From: a virus
Direction: 5' to 3' (one strand)
Virus record (IMG/VR): IMGVR_UViG_3300011116_000470
Location: 1-56,760 of that record
Length of the DNA stretch: 56,760 bases
Below, piece after piece: positions 40,058 to 48,711 of this stretch (the first letter of the stretch is position 1; every line of letters starts with the position of its first letter). The position numbers and the translations under genes are program-made. The notes beneath the pieces are model-generated. The model was given only the letters and a program-made list of their open reading frames with translations. It had not been told where the DNA came from and ran no database searches.

Positions 40058-40507
40058 ATGGCTCAAACCTATATTGGTTCTACCCTGCGCACGGGCTCTG
40101 GTACGTTGACTGACTCTACCGATGGCGGCTTTGTCGTCGTGAGTCAAACGACTACCGTGACTACCGTGGCCGCAGGTACGGCAGTTTCCGCTACTGAAGT
40201 TCTTCCAGCTTCTTCGCAAATTATTCAATTTTTTATTGATCAAGTTGTGGACGAAGTGGTTGGCGGCGGTACGGCTACGGCCATTAACGCCACCATCGGC
40301 ACGGCTGCTGCGGGCACCCAATATCTTTCGGCAACGAACGTATTTGCGGGCGGACGCGCTGCTTTGACTTTCACTGCGGCTCAATTGTTGGCGATGTCTG
40401 ACATCGGCAGCAACACGACCTTGTACTTCACCATCGCCCCCAACGGCACGATCAGCACGACCCAAGGCGTTTATCGCTTGACCGTTGTGTATGCTCAGAA
40501 AGTCTAA
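40058..40507 (+). CDS. Head decoration-type protein
   Basis: The 149-residue protein is Thr/Ala/Gly-rich and beta-patterned (MAQTYIGSTLRTGSGTLTDS start). CTGGAG precedes the ATG. Immediate position after the capsid gene favours a decoration protein. No domain is recognised. Confidence 0.6.
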   Translation: MAQTYIGSTLRTGSGTLTDSTDGGFVVVSQTTTVTTVAAGTAVSATEVLPASSQIIQFFIDQVVDEVVGGGTATAINATIGTAAAGTQYLSATNVFAGGRAALTFTAAQLLAMSDIGSNTTLYFTIAPNGTISTTQGVYRLTVVYAQKV

Positions 40508-40519
40508 AGAGGCTATATC

Positions 40520-41533
40520 ATGGGTCAATTCAAACCAATGGTAAAGATGGAGACCACCGAGCCATCAGTGATCCTGAAGCTCAAAAAAGGTGGTCATGTC
40601 GCTATGAATCGTGGCGGCGAGTACGGCTACGCGAATATGCGTTCCAAGGGCATGGCCACCATGCCCGACGACCGCTATACCCCGCCAGCCGCTGCTCCCA
40701 AAGCACCTTCGGTGATGGCACGTCGCGCAGCTATGGCTGCTCCCTTGATGAAAAAAGGCGGGAAAATGGAGAAGCATGAAGATGCTGCTCAAGATCGCGC
40801 CATGATCAAAAAGGCGATGGCTGGCAAGAAGTTTGCTTCGGGCGGCACGACCAAAGTAGTTGACGGCGACAAAACCGACAAGGCGCACGGCACTGGTGAT
40901 GTCAAAATGGGTAAAGCTGCTGGCTACAAAACTGGCGGCACCATCGAAGGCAACGAAGGTAAATTCAAAAATACCAAAGTTGTTGACGGCGACAAGCACG
41001 ACAGTGCTAGTGGCACTGGTAAGGTTCGCATGTCCAATGCTGGCGGCTTCAAAGACGGCGGCTCTACCAACTGGGAAAACCGCCCAGCCAATAGCGCTAA
41101 ACCCGGCAAGTCCAACACCACTACTGGTGAGGTCAAAGAAGCCAATGCTGGCGGCTACAAACGGGGCGGCTCTGCAAAAAAGCATTTCGCCACGGGGGGC
41201 AGTGTTAACGACGCTGGCCATGCCGTGGCAATGCCTCGCAAGCCGGTATCCAAACCGGTGAGCAACACTGCGCAATCGGGCACCTTCAAAAAAGGTGGCA
41301 AAGTCATGCACAAAGCTGATGGTGGTCTTACTGACCTCAGCAGGGGCGCGTATGACAAGTCGATTGGGCCGGGCGAGGACGAAATGGAAATGGCTAACGC
41401 CATCCGTAACGCCCCGTCTGACGCCATGAACGCAGTGATGCGCTTACTGGGCAAGAAGCCTTCTGCTGGAGCAGGTCGGGGGTTTGTAAACCCACCCGTG
41501 ACTCGCAAAAGCGGCGGACAAGCCAAGTGCTAG
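40520..41533 (+). CDS. Lys/Gly-rich repeat protein with many GG tags
   Basis: The 337-residue, strongly basic protein is built of short repeats. About ten x-x-GG elements occur (KKGGH, FASGGT, YKTGGT, FKDGGS, YKRGGS, FATGGS, FKKGGK, KADGGL, KSGGQ), and two KVVDGDK[TH]D...GTG[DK]V[KR]M units (about 114 and 155). It would be largely disordered apart from short helices. Charge and repeats suggest a DNA-condensing internal head protein or a scaffold for partners; this is inference. It ends on a UUCG terminator whose stem starts four bases after the stop. Confidence 0.65.
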   Translation: MGQFKPMVKMETTEPSVILKLKKGGHVAMNRGGEYGYANMRSKGMATMPDDRYTPPAAAPKAPSVMARRAAMAAPLMKKGGKMEKHEDAAQDRAMIKKAMAGKKFASGGTTKVVDGDKTDKAHGTGDVKMGKAAGYKTGGTIEGNEGKFKNTKVVDGDKHDSASGTGKVRMSNAGGFKDGGSTNWENRPANSAKPGKSNTTTGEVKEANAGGYKRGGSAKKHFATGGSVNDAGHAVAMPRKPVSKPVSNTAQSGTFKKGGKVMHKADGGLTDLSRGAYDKSIGPGEDEMEMANAIRNAPSDAMNAVMRLLGKKPSAGAGRGFVNPPVTRKSGGQAKC

Positions 41534-41536
41534 TAG

Positions 41537-41562
41537 AGTAGGGGCTTCGGCCCCTACTTTTT
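41537..41562 (+). terminator. Intrinsic terminator with UUCG loop
   Basis: AGTAGGGGC-TTCG-GCCCCTACT forms a perfect 9-bp stem capped by TTCG, followed by TTTT. It would partly end transcription of the head operon; genes continue rightward, so a promoter or read-through must serve the tail genes. Confidence 0.85.
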
Positions 41563-41576
41563 AATTGGAGATATAT

Positions 41577-41981
41577 ATGGCAGATGCAGTTACAAGCCAA
41601 ACGCTGATAGACGGCGAGCGCTTGGCTATCATGAAATTTACCAACATTAGCGATGGCACTGGCGAAACTGCCGTTACCAAGGTCGATGTTTCTGCTCTGG
41701 CCAAAAGTGGTTCAGGGCAGGCGTGTACCGGCGTTATCGTGAACAAGATCACTTCGGTATGCCACGGCATGGAAGTGCGTATGTTTTGGGATGCTACAAC
41801 CGATGTGCCGTTTTTTATGAACACAATTAACACCAACTACGAAAATGATTTTTCAAACATTGGTGGCATCACAAACAACTCGGGCGCTGGCAAGAACGGG
41901 AACATCGTTTTTAGTACCGCTGACCAAAGCGCAGGCGATACATACACCGTTGTGTTAGAGATGATTAAAACTTACGGTTAA
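41577..41981 (+). CDS. Structural protein, unknown
   Basis: ATG 41577 lies six bases after GGAG; an in-frame TTG at 41565 is rejected. The 134-residue, beta-rich protein (MADAVTSQTLIDGERLAIMK) contains VRMFWDATTDVPFFMNTINT. Similar small virion proteins lie after capsid genes in aquatic short-tailed phages. Probably virion, function unknown. Confidence 0.65.
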   Translation: MADAVTSQTLIDGERLAIMKFTNISDGTGETAVTKVDVSALAKSGSGQACTGVIVNKITSVCHGMEVRMFWDATTDVPFFMNTINTNYENDFSNIGGITNNSGAGKNGNIVFSTADQSAGDTYTVVLEMIKTYG

Positions 41982-41990
41982 GGACGCATC

Positions 41991-42149
41991 ATGCCGCTAA
42001 TCAAGTCTAAATCCGAAAAAGCGTTCAAAAAGAACATTGCCACTGAGGTCAAGGCCGGTAAACCGGTCAAGCAGGCCGTGGCCATCGCCTATAGCACCAA
42101 GCGCTCCGCACCCAAAAAGATGCGTGATGGCGGGAAAGCCTGCTGGTAG
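41991..42149 (+). CDS. DUF6496-like small basic protein
   Basis: The 52-residue protein opens [20 protein letters not shown] and continues [17 protein letters not shown], the typical DUF6496 pattern, very common on phages and mobile elements. It ends [11 protein letters not shown], so it too carries a DGG tag. The function is unknown; the basic charge suits DNA binding. Confidence 0.8.
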   Translation: MPLIKSKSEKAFKKNIATEVKAGKPVKQAVAIAYSTKRSAPKKMRDGGKACW

Positions 42150-42151
42150 CT

Positions 42152-42544
42152 ATGGCTAAGCAAGGTCTATACGCCAACATCCACGCCAAGCAAGAGCGCA
42201 TTGCGCACGGCTCTGGTGAAAAGATGCGCAAGCCGGGCGCAATGGGCGCTCCGACGGCGCAGGCTTTCAAAGAGTCGGCCAAGACAGCCAAGATGAAAAA
42301 AGGCGGCGTGTCGCTGGCCATTGGCCGTGGCGAGAAACTTCCTGCCAAGCAGGGCGCGGGGCTTACCGCAAAAGGCCGCGCTAAATACAATCGGGAAACC
42401 GGATCGCACCTGAAGGCCCCGCAACCGCAAGGTGGCTCAAGGCGCGATTCTTTCTGTGCCCGCATGGGGCCTGTCGCTGAAAAAAGCGAAAAAGGTAGCC
42501 GTGCAAGGGCATCAATGCAACGCTGGAACTGCCCCGGCTGGTAA
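42152..42544 (+). CDS. Small basic head-region protein (DUF6321-like)
   Basis: The 130-residue basic protein contains GLYANIHAKQERIAHGSGEK MRKPG, KKGGVSLAIGRGEKLPAKQG and GLTAKGRAKYNRETGSHLKA PQP, and a Cys-Arg end (RWNCPGW). This set of motifs is frequent in phage head regions. A KKGG tag is present. Likely DNA- or head-associated; no activity known. Confidence 0.75.
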   Translation: MAKQGLYANIHAKQERIAHGSGEKMRKPGAMGAPTAQAFKESAKTAKMKKGGVSLAIGRGEKLPAKQGAGLTAKGRAKYNRETGSHLKAPQPQGGSRRDSFCARMGPVAEKSEKGSRARASMQRWNCPGW

Positions 42545-42553
42545 GGAACGAAC

Positions 42554-42853
42554 ATGGCCAAAGTTAAAAAATTTGCAAACGGTGGCGCTCTTGCCGATGT
42601 GGTAGGCGCGGCTTCCAAGTTCACCGCGCCGCCCGGAGATAGCTCCAGCGCTCCCAGCGCGGCCCCACCGTTCAATTACGGCGGCAGCGGTGCGCCCGAT
42701 GGCGTTACAGCACCCGATGTAGGCCAGACAGAGCGAGAAATCAATGCGGCGTCTATGGCCGCGCCAAACCTGCCAAAATACCGCAAAGGTGGCCATGTGA
42801 CCACCCGCCGCTTGTCAAGCGTCACCAAGTCCTCAAAATCGCCTACTTGGTAA
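42554..42853 (+). CDS. Small GG-tagged protein, unknown
   Basis: The 99-residue protein begins MAKVKKFANGGALADVVGAA and later has KYRKGGHVTTRRLSSVTKSS. The middle is Pro/Ser/Gly-rich. It is thus little more than two GG tags on a linker. GGAACGAAC is a modest ribosome site. Confidence 0.6.
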   Translation: MAKVKKFANGGALADVVGAASKFTAPPGDSSSAPSAAPPFNYGGSGAPDGVTAPDVGQTEREINAASMAAPNLPKYRKGGHVTTRRLSSVTKSSKSPTW

Positions 42854-42862
42854 GGAAAAGCC

Positions 42863-43933
42863 ATGTCCTACTCGGGTACTGTTGGCCAGACCGTTATCAC
42901 GGTTCAAAAGCTCATTGACCATGGGGCGCGGCGTGCTGGGAAATTGGCCGAGGAATTGACGGTTGAACAGGTGCAAGCGTCCAAAGAGTCGCTGTTTTAC
43001 ATCCTGAGCAATTTGATCAACCAAGGCATCCAGTATTTCGCCATCAAAAAGACCGTAATTGGCCTCAATCCTGACCAATACCAGTATTCCCTGCCCGTTG
43101 GTGGCAATGACGTGCTAAACGCGCTCTATCGCACGTTAAATCGCCCGACCCCGAACATCGCCAACGGCTACTCTGCCTCGTCGGGCAATGCCGACCTCGC
43201 TTTTGACGGCAACACTGCGACGGCGGATACACAAACCGCGCCCAATGGCTACATCGCCGTGAATTACGGCACCAACAATTCAATTTACGCCGGGTCAATC
43301 GGTATCCTGCCCGCCACCTCGGGCTCATTCCACATTTTGCTGGAATGGTCGAACGATGGTTCCACATGGAACACTTTGTACGACACAGGCGTTACCACAT
43401 GGGTTAGCGGCCAATGGCACTGGTACGACATTGATCCGGGCGTGACGGCGCAGTATTACCGCATGCGCGAAACTGGCGGCGGCACTTTGAGCGTGGCGGA
43501 GTTCTTTGTGGGCAACAACTCCACCGAGATCACCATGTCCCGGCTCAACCGCGACGACTACACCAACTTGCCCAACAAGAACTTTACGGCCAACCAGCCG
43601 TTTCAGTTCTGGCTCAACCGCACGATCCCGCAGGCCACCATTACGGTTTGGCCAACGCCTTCTAGCCCGTTTGTGCAGATGACGGTGTGGTACTCAGCCT
43701 ACGTGGAAGATGTGGGCGCTTTGAGCGGCCAGTTGGCCATCCCTGACCGCTGGCTTATGGCCATCCAAAACATGCTGGGCCACCAGATGGCGCAGGAACT
43801 GCCCGGCGTGGACTTGGCGCGCATCCAGTACCTTGAGGGCCAAGCCCAGAAGTATTTCATGATGGCCGAGCAAGAAGAGCGCGACAAGTCGCCCATCATG
43901 CTCAGCCCTAATATTTCGGTCTATTCGAGGTAG
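42863..43933 (+). CDS. P22 gp4-like neck adaptor with inserted F5/8C domain
   Basis: The 356-residue protein has a helical N-terminal part (VQKLIDHGARRAGKLAEELT, then ESLFYILSNLINQGIQYFAI) and a C-terminal part (LAIPDRWLMAIQNMLGHQMA, then AQKYFMMAEQEERDKSPI) that match gp4-like head-tail adaptors. Between them, residues about 95-215 form a discoidin-like F5/8 type C domain: ANGYSASSGNADLAFDGNTA, IAVNYGTNNSIYAGSIGILP, LEWSNDGSTWNTLYDTG and YYRMRETGGG. Such domains bind sugars or other surface ligands. The inserted domain is unusual in a neck protein. Confidence 0.8.
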   Translation: MSYSGTVGQTVITVQKLIDHGARRAGKLAEELTVEQVQASKESLFYILSNLINQGIQYFAIKKTVIGLNPDQYQYSLPVGGNDVLNALYRTLNRPTPNIANGYSASSGNADLAFDGNTATADTQTAPNGYIAVNYGTNNSIYAGSIGILPATSGSFHILLEWSNDGSTWNTLYDTGVTTWVSGQWHWYDIDPGVTAQYYRMRETGGGTLSVAEFFVGNNSTEITMSRLNRDDYTNLPNKNFTANQPFQFWLNRTIPQATITVWPTPSSPFVQMTVWYSAYVEDVGALSGQLAIPDRWLMAIQNMLGHQMAQELPGVDLARIQYLEGQAQKYFMMAEQEERDKSPIMLSPNISVYSR

Positions 43934-43938
43934 TTACG

Positions 43939-44280
43939 ATGCCTCGGTTCCTTGATACCCGTGGCGGCTCCGACATTGCGATCTTCGTATGCGACAGGTG
44001 CAAGATGAAGCGCGCACACTCGACGGCGCGCAACGACCCCAACTTCCCCGGCTTGCTGGTGTGCGACCAAGGTTGTGCGGATCAGATCGACCCGTACCGG
44101 CTGGCAGCGCGCCAGACTGAGCGCATCACGATCCGCTTCCCGCGCCCCGATGTAAGCGTGGCTGTCACTGGCGGCGATATAGTCACGACACCATACGGTG
44201 GCGAGATTATCAGCACCGAGCAGAACACGAACACGCCGGAGAACAACGGCAACAATAGCGGACTGGCCCCGCAGCCCTGA
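43939..44280 (+). CDS. Small zinc-ribbon-like virion protein
   Basis: The 113-residue protein begins MPRFLDTRGGSDIAIFVCDR CKMKR and has VCDQGC about 25 residues later, so four cysteines (CDRC and CDQGC) could bind zinc. A polar Asn/Thr/Gly tail follows. Similar short proteins sit between neck and fiber genes in related phages. Its role is unknown. Confidence 0.7.
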   Translation: MPRFLDTRGGSDIAIFVCDRCKMKRAHSTARNDPNFPGLLVCDQGCADQIDPYRLAARQTERITIRFPRPDVSVAVTGGDIVTTPYGGEIISTEQNTNTPENNGNNSGLAPQP

Positions 44281-44282
44281 AT

Positions 44283-47200
44283 ATGTCGATCAACGTAACC
44301 ATCACCCAACTCCCGCACGCCGAGGCCATTGTTGGCACCGAAGCGGTGCCTATCGTTCAAAACGGCGTGACGGTGCAGACAACGGCTGCCGCGCTGGCCG
44401 GATCACCCATCCAGACGCAGAGCTTCCTGACGGCCAACAACGAGCCCACGCTGCCCAACAGCCGCGCCCTCGCCGTAGGCTCTGGGCTCAGTTTGGCCGA
44501 TGGCGGTTCGCAAAGCACGCTGCAAGTGAATTTGACCGGCGCGCTGGCCAACGTCAATGGCCTTGGCACCGGTATCGTGGCCAAGACCAGCCCCACGGCG
44601 CTGGCAGTGCGCGCCCTTGCGACTACCGGGCCGGGCTTGTCAGTTGCCGATGGCGATGGCATTGCGGGCAACCCAACCTTCCAACTGACCGGTGTGGCCG
44701 CAGCGATTGCCAGTTCGACCGGCACCGGCATGTTGGCCATCATTGGTGGCGCGGCCATAGCCAACCGCACGATCACAGGCACCGCAGGCCAGATCACAGT
44801 CACCGATGGGGACGGCACCAACAACCCGACTATCGGGCTCACAAACACAGCGGTCGCGGCGGGCTCGTACACCAACACCAATTTGACTGTGGACGCCCAA
44901 GGGCGCATCACAGCGGCTTCAAGCGGCACGCCGGGCGGGGTAAATAGCTTTAGCGCAGGAACGACGGGTTTTAACCCTTCTACGGCCTCTACAGGGGCTA
45001 TCACTCTCAGTGGGATACTCAATGTCGCCAACGGCGGAACTGGCACAGCTACACCGTCTTTAGTGGCCGGGTCTAACATAAGCATTTCTGGCACTTGGCC
45101 CAATCAAACTATCGGCAGCATTAGTGGTAGTGGCACGGTAACTTCGGTTGCAGCTACCGTGCCAGCGTTTTTGGCGGTAACGGGTAGCCCCATAACCACA
45201 TCGGGCACGTTGGCCATCGACTATTCGGGCACAGCACTTCCTGTACTCAACGGCGGAACGGGAACAACAACCCCGGCTTTGGTGGCGGGGTCTAACATCT
45301 CCATCACAGGTACTTGGCCAAACCAAACGATCAATTCGAGCAACCCCGGCGGCACAGTAACGAGCGTAGCGGTGGTCTCTGGTAACGGTTTTGCTGGCAC
45401 GGTAACCAACAGCACCACTACCCCCGCGATAACACTTTCCACATCGGTTTCCGGGCTCTTAAAAGGCGATGGGACGGCTATCTCGGCAGCAGTGTCCGGT
45501 ACTGATTACGCCCCGGCAACTAGCGGCACGTCGATCCTTTACGGCAACGGCACTGGTGGGTTTAGCAACGTGACCATCGGTTCGGGCGTTTCTTTTGCTG
45601 GTGGCACGCTATCGGCCACGGGCGCAGGCGGCACGGTCACATCCGTAGCAGCTACAGTCCCCGCGTTCTTGTCCGTCTCTGGTAGCCCAATCACTACGTC
45701 CGGTACGCTGGCGGTCAGCTACTCCGGCACAGCGTTGCCGATTGCCAACGGCGGCACTGGGCAAACAACCGATGCTGCGGCTATTACGGCCTTAACCGGC
45801 GCGCAGACCTCGGGGTACTACCTGCGCTCTAACGGCACGAATGCGGTTCTCGCGGCTATTGTTGCGGGGGATGTGCCTACCCTAAACCAGAACACCACTG
45901 GCACCGCGGCCAACGTGACGGGCACGGTGGCGGTGCTAAACGGTGGCACTGGCGCTACAACGGCACCGGGCGCTAGAACCAATTTAAGCGCGGCTCAGAG
46001 CGGCGCAAATACCGACATCACATCCATTGCGCTTACGACTGGCACGATTACCACGGCTCCAAGTTCTAGCAACGACATAGTAAACAAATCCTACGCCGAC
46101 TCAATCGCTTCGGGTATTAACTTCCATGCGGCCTGTAACTACGCAACGACAGCGGCCTTGTCTGCGTACACCTACAACAATGGCGCAAGCGGGGTAGGGG
46201 CAACGATAACTGCTGTTGCGGTTGGCGCTCTGACTATTGACGGGTACACCTTTGTATCAGGCGATGTCGGCAAGCGTATTCTCATAAAGAACGAAACCGG
46301 CGCGTATGTCAGCAACGTGTTACCCAGCGCGGCGTTTAACGGCGTTTACACGTTAACCACCGCTGGCACGGCTGGCGTCGCGTATGTCCTAACCCGTGCT
46401 ACTGACTACGACACCAGTGGTAGTGGTACGAATGAAATCGACCAAGGCGATATGCTTTTGGTTATTTCAGGAACTACAAACGCAAATACGTCTTGGGTTC
46501 AGCAGACGCCTTTACCTATTACCGTTGGCACTACGTCGCTGGTGTTTATTGAATTTGCAGCAGCCCAAACGTACACCGCTGGTACAGGGTTAACCCTAAC
46601 AACCAACCAGTTTTCAATCGCCAACATCGGCACGGCGGGGACATACGGCTCGGCAAGCCAAGTGCCGGTATTTGTAACCAACGCCCAAGGCCAAGTTACC
46701 AGCGTCACCAACACGTCGATCGCAATATCAGGCGGCGCAGTAACCGGCAACATCAGCGGTAACGCGGCCAACGTGACCGGCACGGTGGCCATCGCCAACG
46801 GCGGCACGGGCCAGACTACCGCCAGCGCGGCTTTTAACGCTTTATCTCCGATAACGACTGCGGGCGACTTAATTATCGGCAACGGTGTAAACAGCGCCAC
46901 TCGGCTTGGTATCGGCGCAAACGGCTACGTCTTAACCTCTAATGGCACCACGGCAACTTGGGCAGCGGCCACCGGGGGCGTAACCCAGATCATCGCGGGC
47001 ACAAACGTAACCATATCTCCTGTGGGCGGCACTGGCGCGGTGACCGTCAACGCTTCTGGCGGCAGCGCTTACAGCCGAACGTCTTTTACAGCTACAGCAG
47101 GCCAAACCACTTTCACGGTAACCTACGCGGTAGGGTACTTGCAAGTCTATGTAAACGGTGTGCTGCTGGCCACATCGGATTACACTGCCACCAGCGGTAC

Positions 47201-47324
47201 AAACTTTGTGCTGAATGTCGCGTGCGCGGCGGGCGATATCGTAGAGGCATTGGTAATCACCACTGCTATTACAGGCATAACAACAGGCAAGAGCATTGCG
47301 ATGGCAATGATCTTCGGGTATTAA
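44283..47324 (+). CDS. Large tail fiber protein
   Basis: The 1013-residue protein starts MSINVTITQLPHAEAIVGTE, a fiber-type head, and continues as Gly/Thr/Ser/Asn repeats. The recurring element is NGGTG.TT...GSNISI.GTWPNQTI, together with GTVTSVAATVPAFLAVTG and LPI/VANGGTG. Near residue 600-760 is a distinct domain (INFHAACNYATTAALSAYTY, GDMLLVISGTTNANTSWVQQ T) and the C-terminus has FTATAGQTTFTVTYAVGYLQ VYVNGVLL. This is the normal form of a long tail fiber that reaches for the host surface. No enzyme domain is evident. Confidence 0.8.
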   Translation: MSINVTITQLPHAEAIVGTEAVPIVQNGVTVQTTAAALAGSPIQTQSFLTANNEPTLPNSRALAVGSGLSLADGGSQSTLQVNLTGALANVNGLGTGIVAKTSPTALAVRALATTGPGLSVADGDGIAGNPTFQLTGVAAAIASSTGTGMLAIIGGAAIANRTITGTAGQITVTDGDGTNNPTIGLTNTAVAAGSYTNTNLTVDAQGRITAASSGTPGGVNSFSAGTTGFNPSTASTGAITLSGILNVANGGTGTATPSLVAGSNISISGTWPNQTIGSISGSGTVTSVAATVPAFLAVTGSPITTSGTLAIDYSGTALPVLNGGTGTTTPALVAGSNISITGTWPNQTINSSNPGGTVTSVAVVSGNGFAGTVTNSTTTPAITLSTSVSGLLKGDGTAISAAVSGTDYAPATSGTSILYGNGTGGFSNVTIGSGVSFAGGTLSATGAGGTVTSVAATVPAFLSVSGSPITTSGTLAVSYSGTALPIANGGTGQTTDAAAITALTGAQTSGYYLRSNGTNAVLAAIVAGDVPTLNQNTTGTAANVTGTVAVLNGGTGATTAPGARTNLSAAQSGANTDITSIALTTGTITTAPSSSNDIVNKSYADSIASGINFHAACNYATTAALSAYTYNNGASGVGATITAVAVGALTIDGYTFVSGDVGKRILIKNETGAYVSNVLPSAAFNGVYTLTTAGTAGVAYVLTRATDYDTSGSGTNEIDQGDMLLVISGTTNANTSWVQQTPLPITVGTTSLVFIEFAAAQTYTAGTGLTLTTNQFSIANIGTAGTYGSASQVPVFVTNAQGQVTSVTNTSIAISGGAVTGNISGNAANVTGTVAIANGGTGQTTASAAFNALSPITTAGDLIIGNGVNSATRLGIGANGYVLTSNGTTATWAAATGGVTQIIAGTNVTISPVGGTGAVTVNASGGSAYSRTSFTATAGQTTFTVTYAVGYLQVYVNGVLLATSDYTATSGTNFVLNVACAAGDIVEALVITTAITGITTGKSIAMAMIFGY

Positions 47325-47333
47325 GGAATAGAA

Positions 47334-47705
47334 ATGGCAAACCCAAACATAGTCAACGTAACCACAATTTACGGCAATACCAGCTACTTAATTCCGAGCA
47401 CTACAGCGGCTACGACTTGGACTGCGCTCACGCCTGCTGTTGATACTGTTAATAAAATTGACAACATTGTTGCGGCAAACGTGACTGGTTCGGTGGCGAC
47501 GGTAACCGTGGCGATCAACAGCGCTGCGGCTGGCGCGGGAACAAACTACCGCCTTGTGTACCAAGTGCCCGTGCCGGTAAACGCTTCAGTTGTTGTTGCC
47601 GATAAGAGTACGGCTTTTTATCTCGGCGAAGCGCAGTCTGTTGTGGTGACAGTTGGCACCGCATCAGCAATTGAGTTGACTGCTTCATACGAGGCTATTA
47701 CCTAA
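47334..47705 (+). CDS. Small fiber-region structural protein
   Basis: The 123-residue, beta-rich protein starts MANPNIVNVTTIYGNTSYLI, an opening seen in many marine and freshwater phages. It lies between a long fiber and Gly-rich adhesins. It may be a fiber collar or decoration protein. AAGGAAT precedes the ATG. Confidence 0.7.
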   Translation: MANPNIVNVTTIYGNTSYLIPSTTAATTWTALTPAVDTVNKIDNIVAANVTGSVATVTVAINSAAAGAGTNYRLVYQVPVPVNASVVVADKSTAFYLGEAQSVVVTVGTASAIELTASYEAIT

Positions 47706-48709
47706 TGTCCACTAGGTATAAAGGCTCAATAATGTCGTCCACTGCGGCGACAATTACTACGTCATCAGCTAAAGGAATATGGCGGCTTAACGAAGTGATG
47801 CAATCATTGTTTGCATCAATATGGCCTTTGTTTAATACTGCCCCTCCTTCCGTAGATTATTTAGTTGTCGCTGGTAGTGGCGGCGGTGGTTCTAGTGATA
47901 ACGCCCACGGCGGTGGTGGTGGTGGTGGCGCTGGAGGGTATCGTACTGCAACAGGGTTCTCAGTATCCGCAGGAACTGCATACACAGTAACGATTGGCGC
48001 GGGTGGAGCGGGTAGAGCAAATAATACTGGCACTCGTGGTGGCAACGGTACAGATTCCGTTTTCAGTAGCATAACCTCCACGGCTGGCGGTGGTGGCGGG
48101 TCTAGTATTGCTGGAAATAATGGCGCTGCTGGTGGTTCTGGCGGCGGGGCTTTTGGTAGGACAGGATTTACTGGAGGTGCGGGGACTGCGGGGCAGGGAT
48201 TTGCAGGGGCAAACTCCTCCGGTGGCACTTCAAGTTCTGGCAGAGGTGGTACAGGTGGCGGAGGCGCTAGCGCAGCAAGCGTTACAAACGCAAACACTGC
48301 TGGAACAGCCGGTGGCGCAGGAGCATCCTCGTCAATAACAGGAACTAGCATTACTTACGCTGGCGGTGGTGGTGGTGGCAGCGGCACTACTGCGGGTACT
48401 TTTGGGGCAGGAGGCGTTGGCGGCGGCGGTGCCGGTGGTCGCAATGGTGTTAACGCAATTGCGGGAACCGCGAACACTGGCGGCGGTGGCGGCGGCGGTG
48501 GAGTAGCTTCTGCGGGCGCTAACGGCGGGTCAGGTGTTGTTGTTCTTGCATACCTAAACAATTACAGGGATATTGTTTCATTCACGGCGGGGCTGGTTGT
48601 CAACGGTGTAACTACCACAGGGTCAAATGTTCCCCCATCAGATGTAGCATCACGTTCTGGGTACAAAGTTTATCGTTTTACTTCTGGCACAGGAACGGTA
48701 ACTTTTTAA
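47705..48709 (+). CDS. Glycine-rich adhesin A
   Basis: The 334-residue protein has a conserved N-terminus ([20 protein letters not shown]) followed by a Gly-rich domain (about 60-280) made of GGGGGG and GGAG blocks with SSI and TSI breaks, then a short C-terminal beta part ending [15 protein letters not shown]. Such layouts resemble Gp38-type polyglycine-sandwich tip adhesins, which bind receptors through loops between glycine blocks. It starts in the last base of the upstream stop (TAATG). It is a paralogue of the next gene. Confidence 0.7.
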   Translation: MSTRYKGSIMSSTAATITTSSAKGIWRLNEVMQSLFASIWPLFNTAPPSVDYLVVAGSGGGGSSDNAHGGGGGGGAGGYRTATGFSVSAGTAYTVTIGAGGAGRANNTGTRGGNGTDSVFSSITSTAGGGGGSSIAGNNGAAGGSGGGAFGRTGFTGGAGTAGQGFAGANSSGGTSSSGRGGTGGGGASAASVTNANTAGTAGGAGASSSITGTSITYAGGGGGGSGTTAGTFGAGGVGGGGAGGRNGVNAIAGTANTGGGGGGGGVASAGANGGSGVVVLAYLNNYRDIVSFTAGLVVNGVTTTGSNVPPSDVASRSGYKVYRFTSGTGTVTF

Positions 48710-48711
48710 CT

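Noticed and set aside
41565-41576. TTG start for the 41577 gene
   Set aside because: GGAG lies inside that stretch, so it is the ribosome site for ATG 41577.
44357-45442. Val/Pro-rich minus-strand frames opposite the fiber gene
   Set aside because: Shadows of the Thr/Gly-rich fiber repeats, with no ribosome site or neighbours on that strand.
47857-48561. Pro-rich open frames opposite the Gly-rich adhesin
   Set aside because: Gly codons (GGN) read backwards give Pro (NCC); these frames are shadows.
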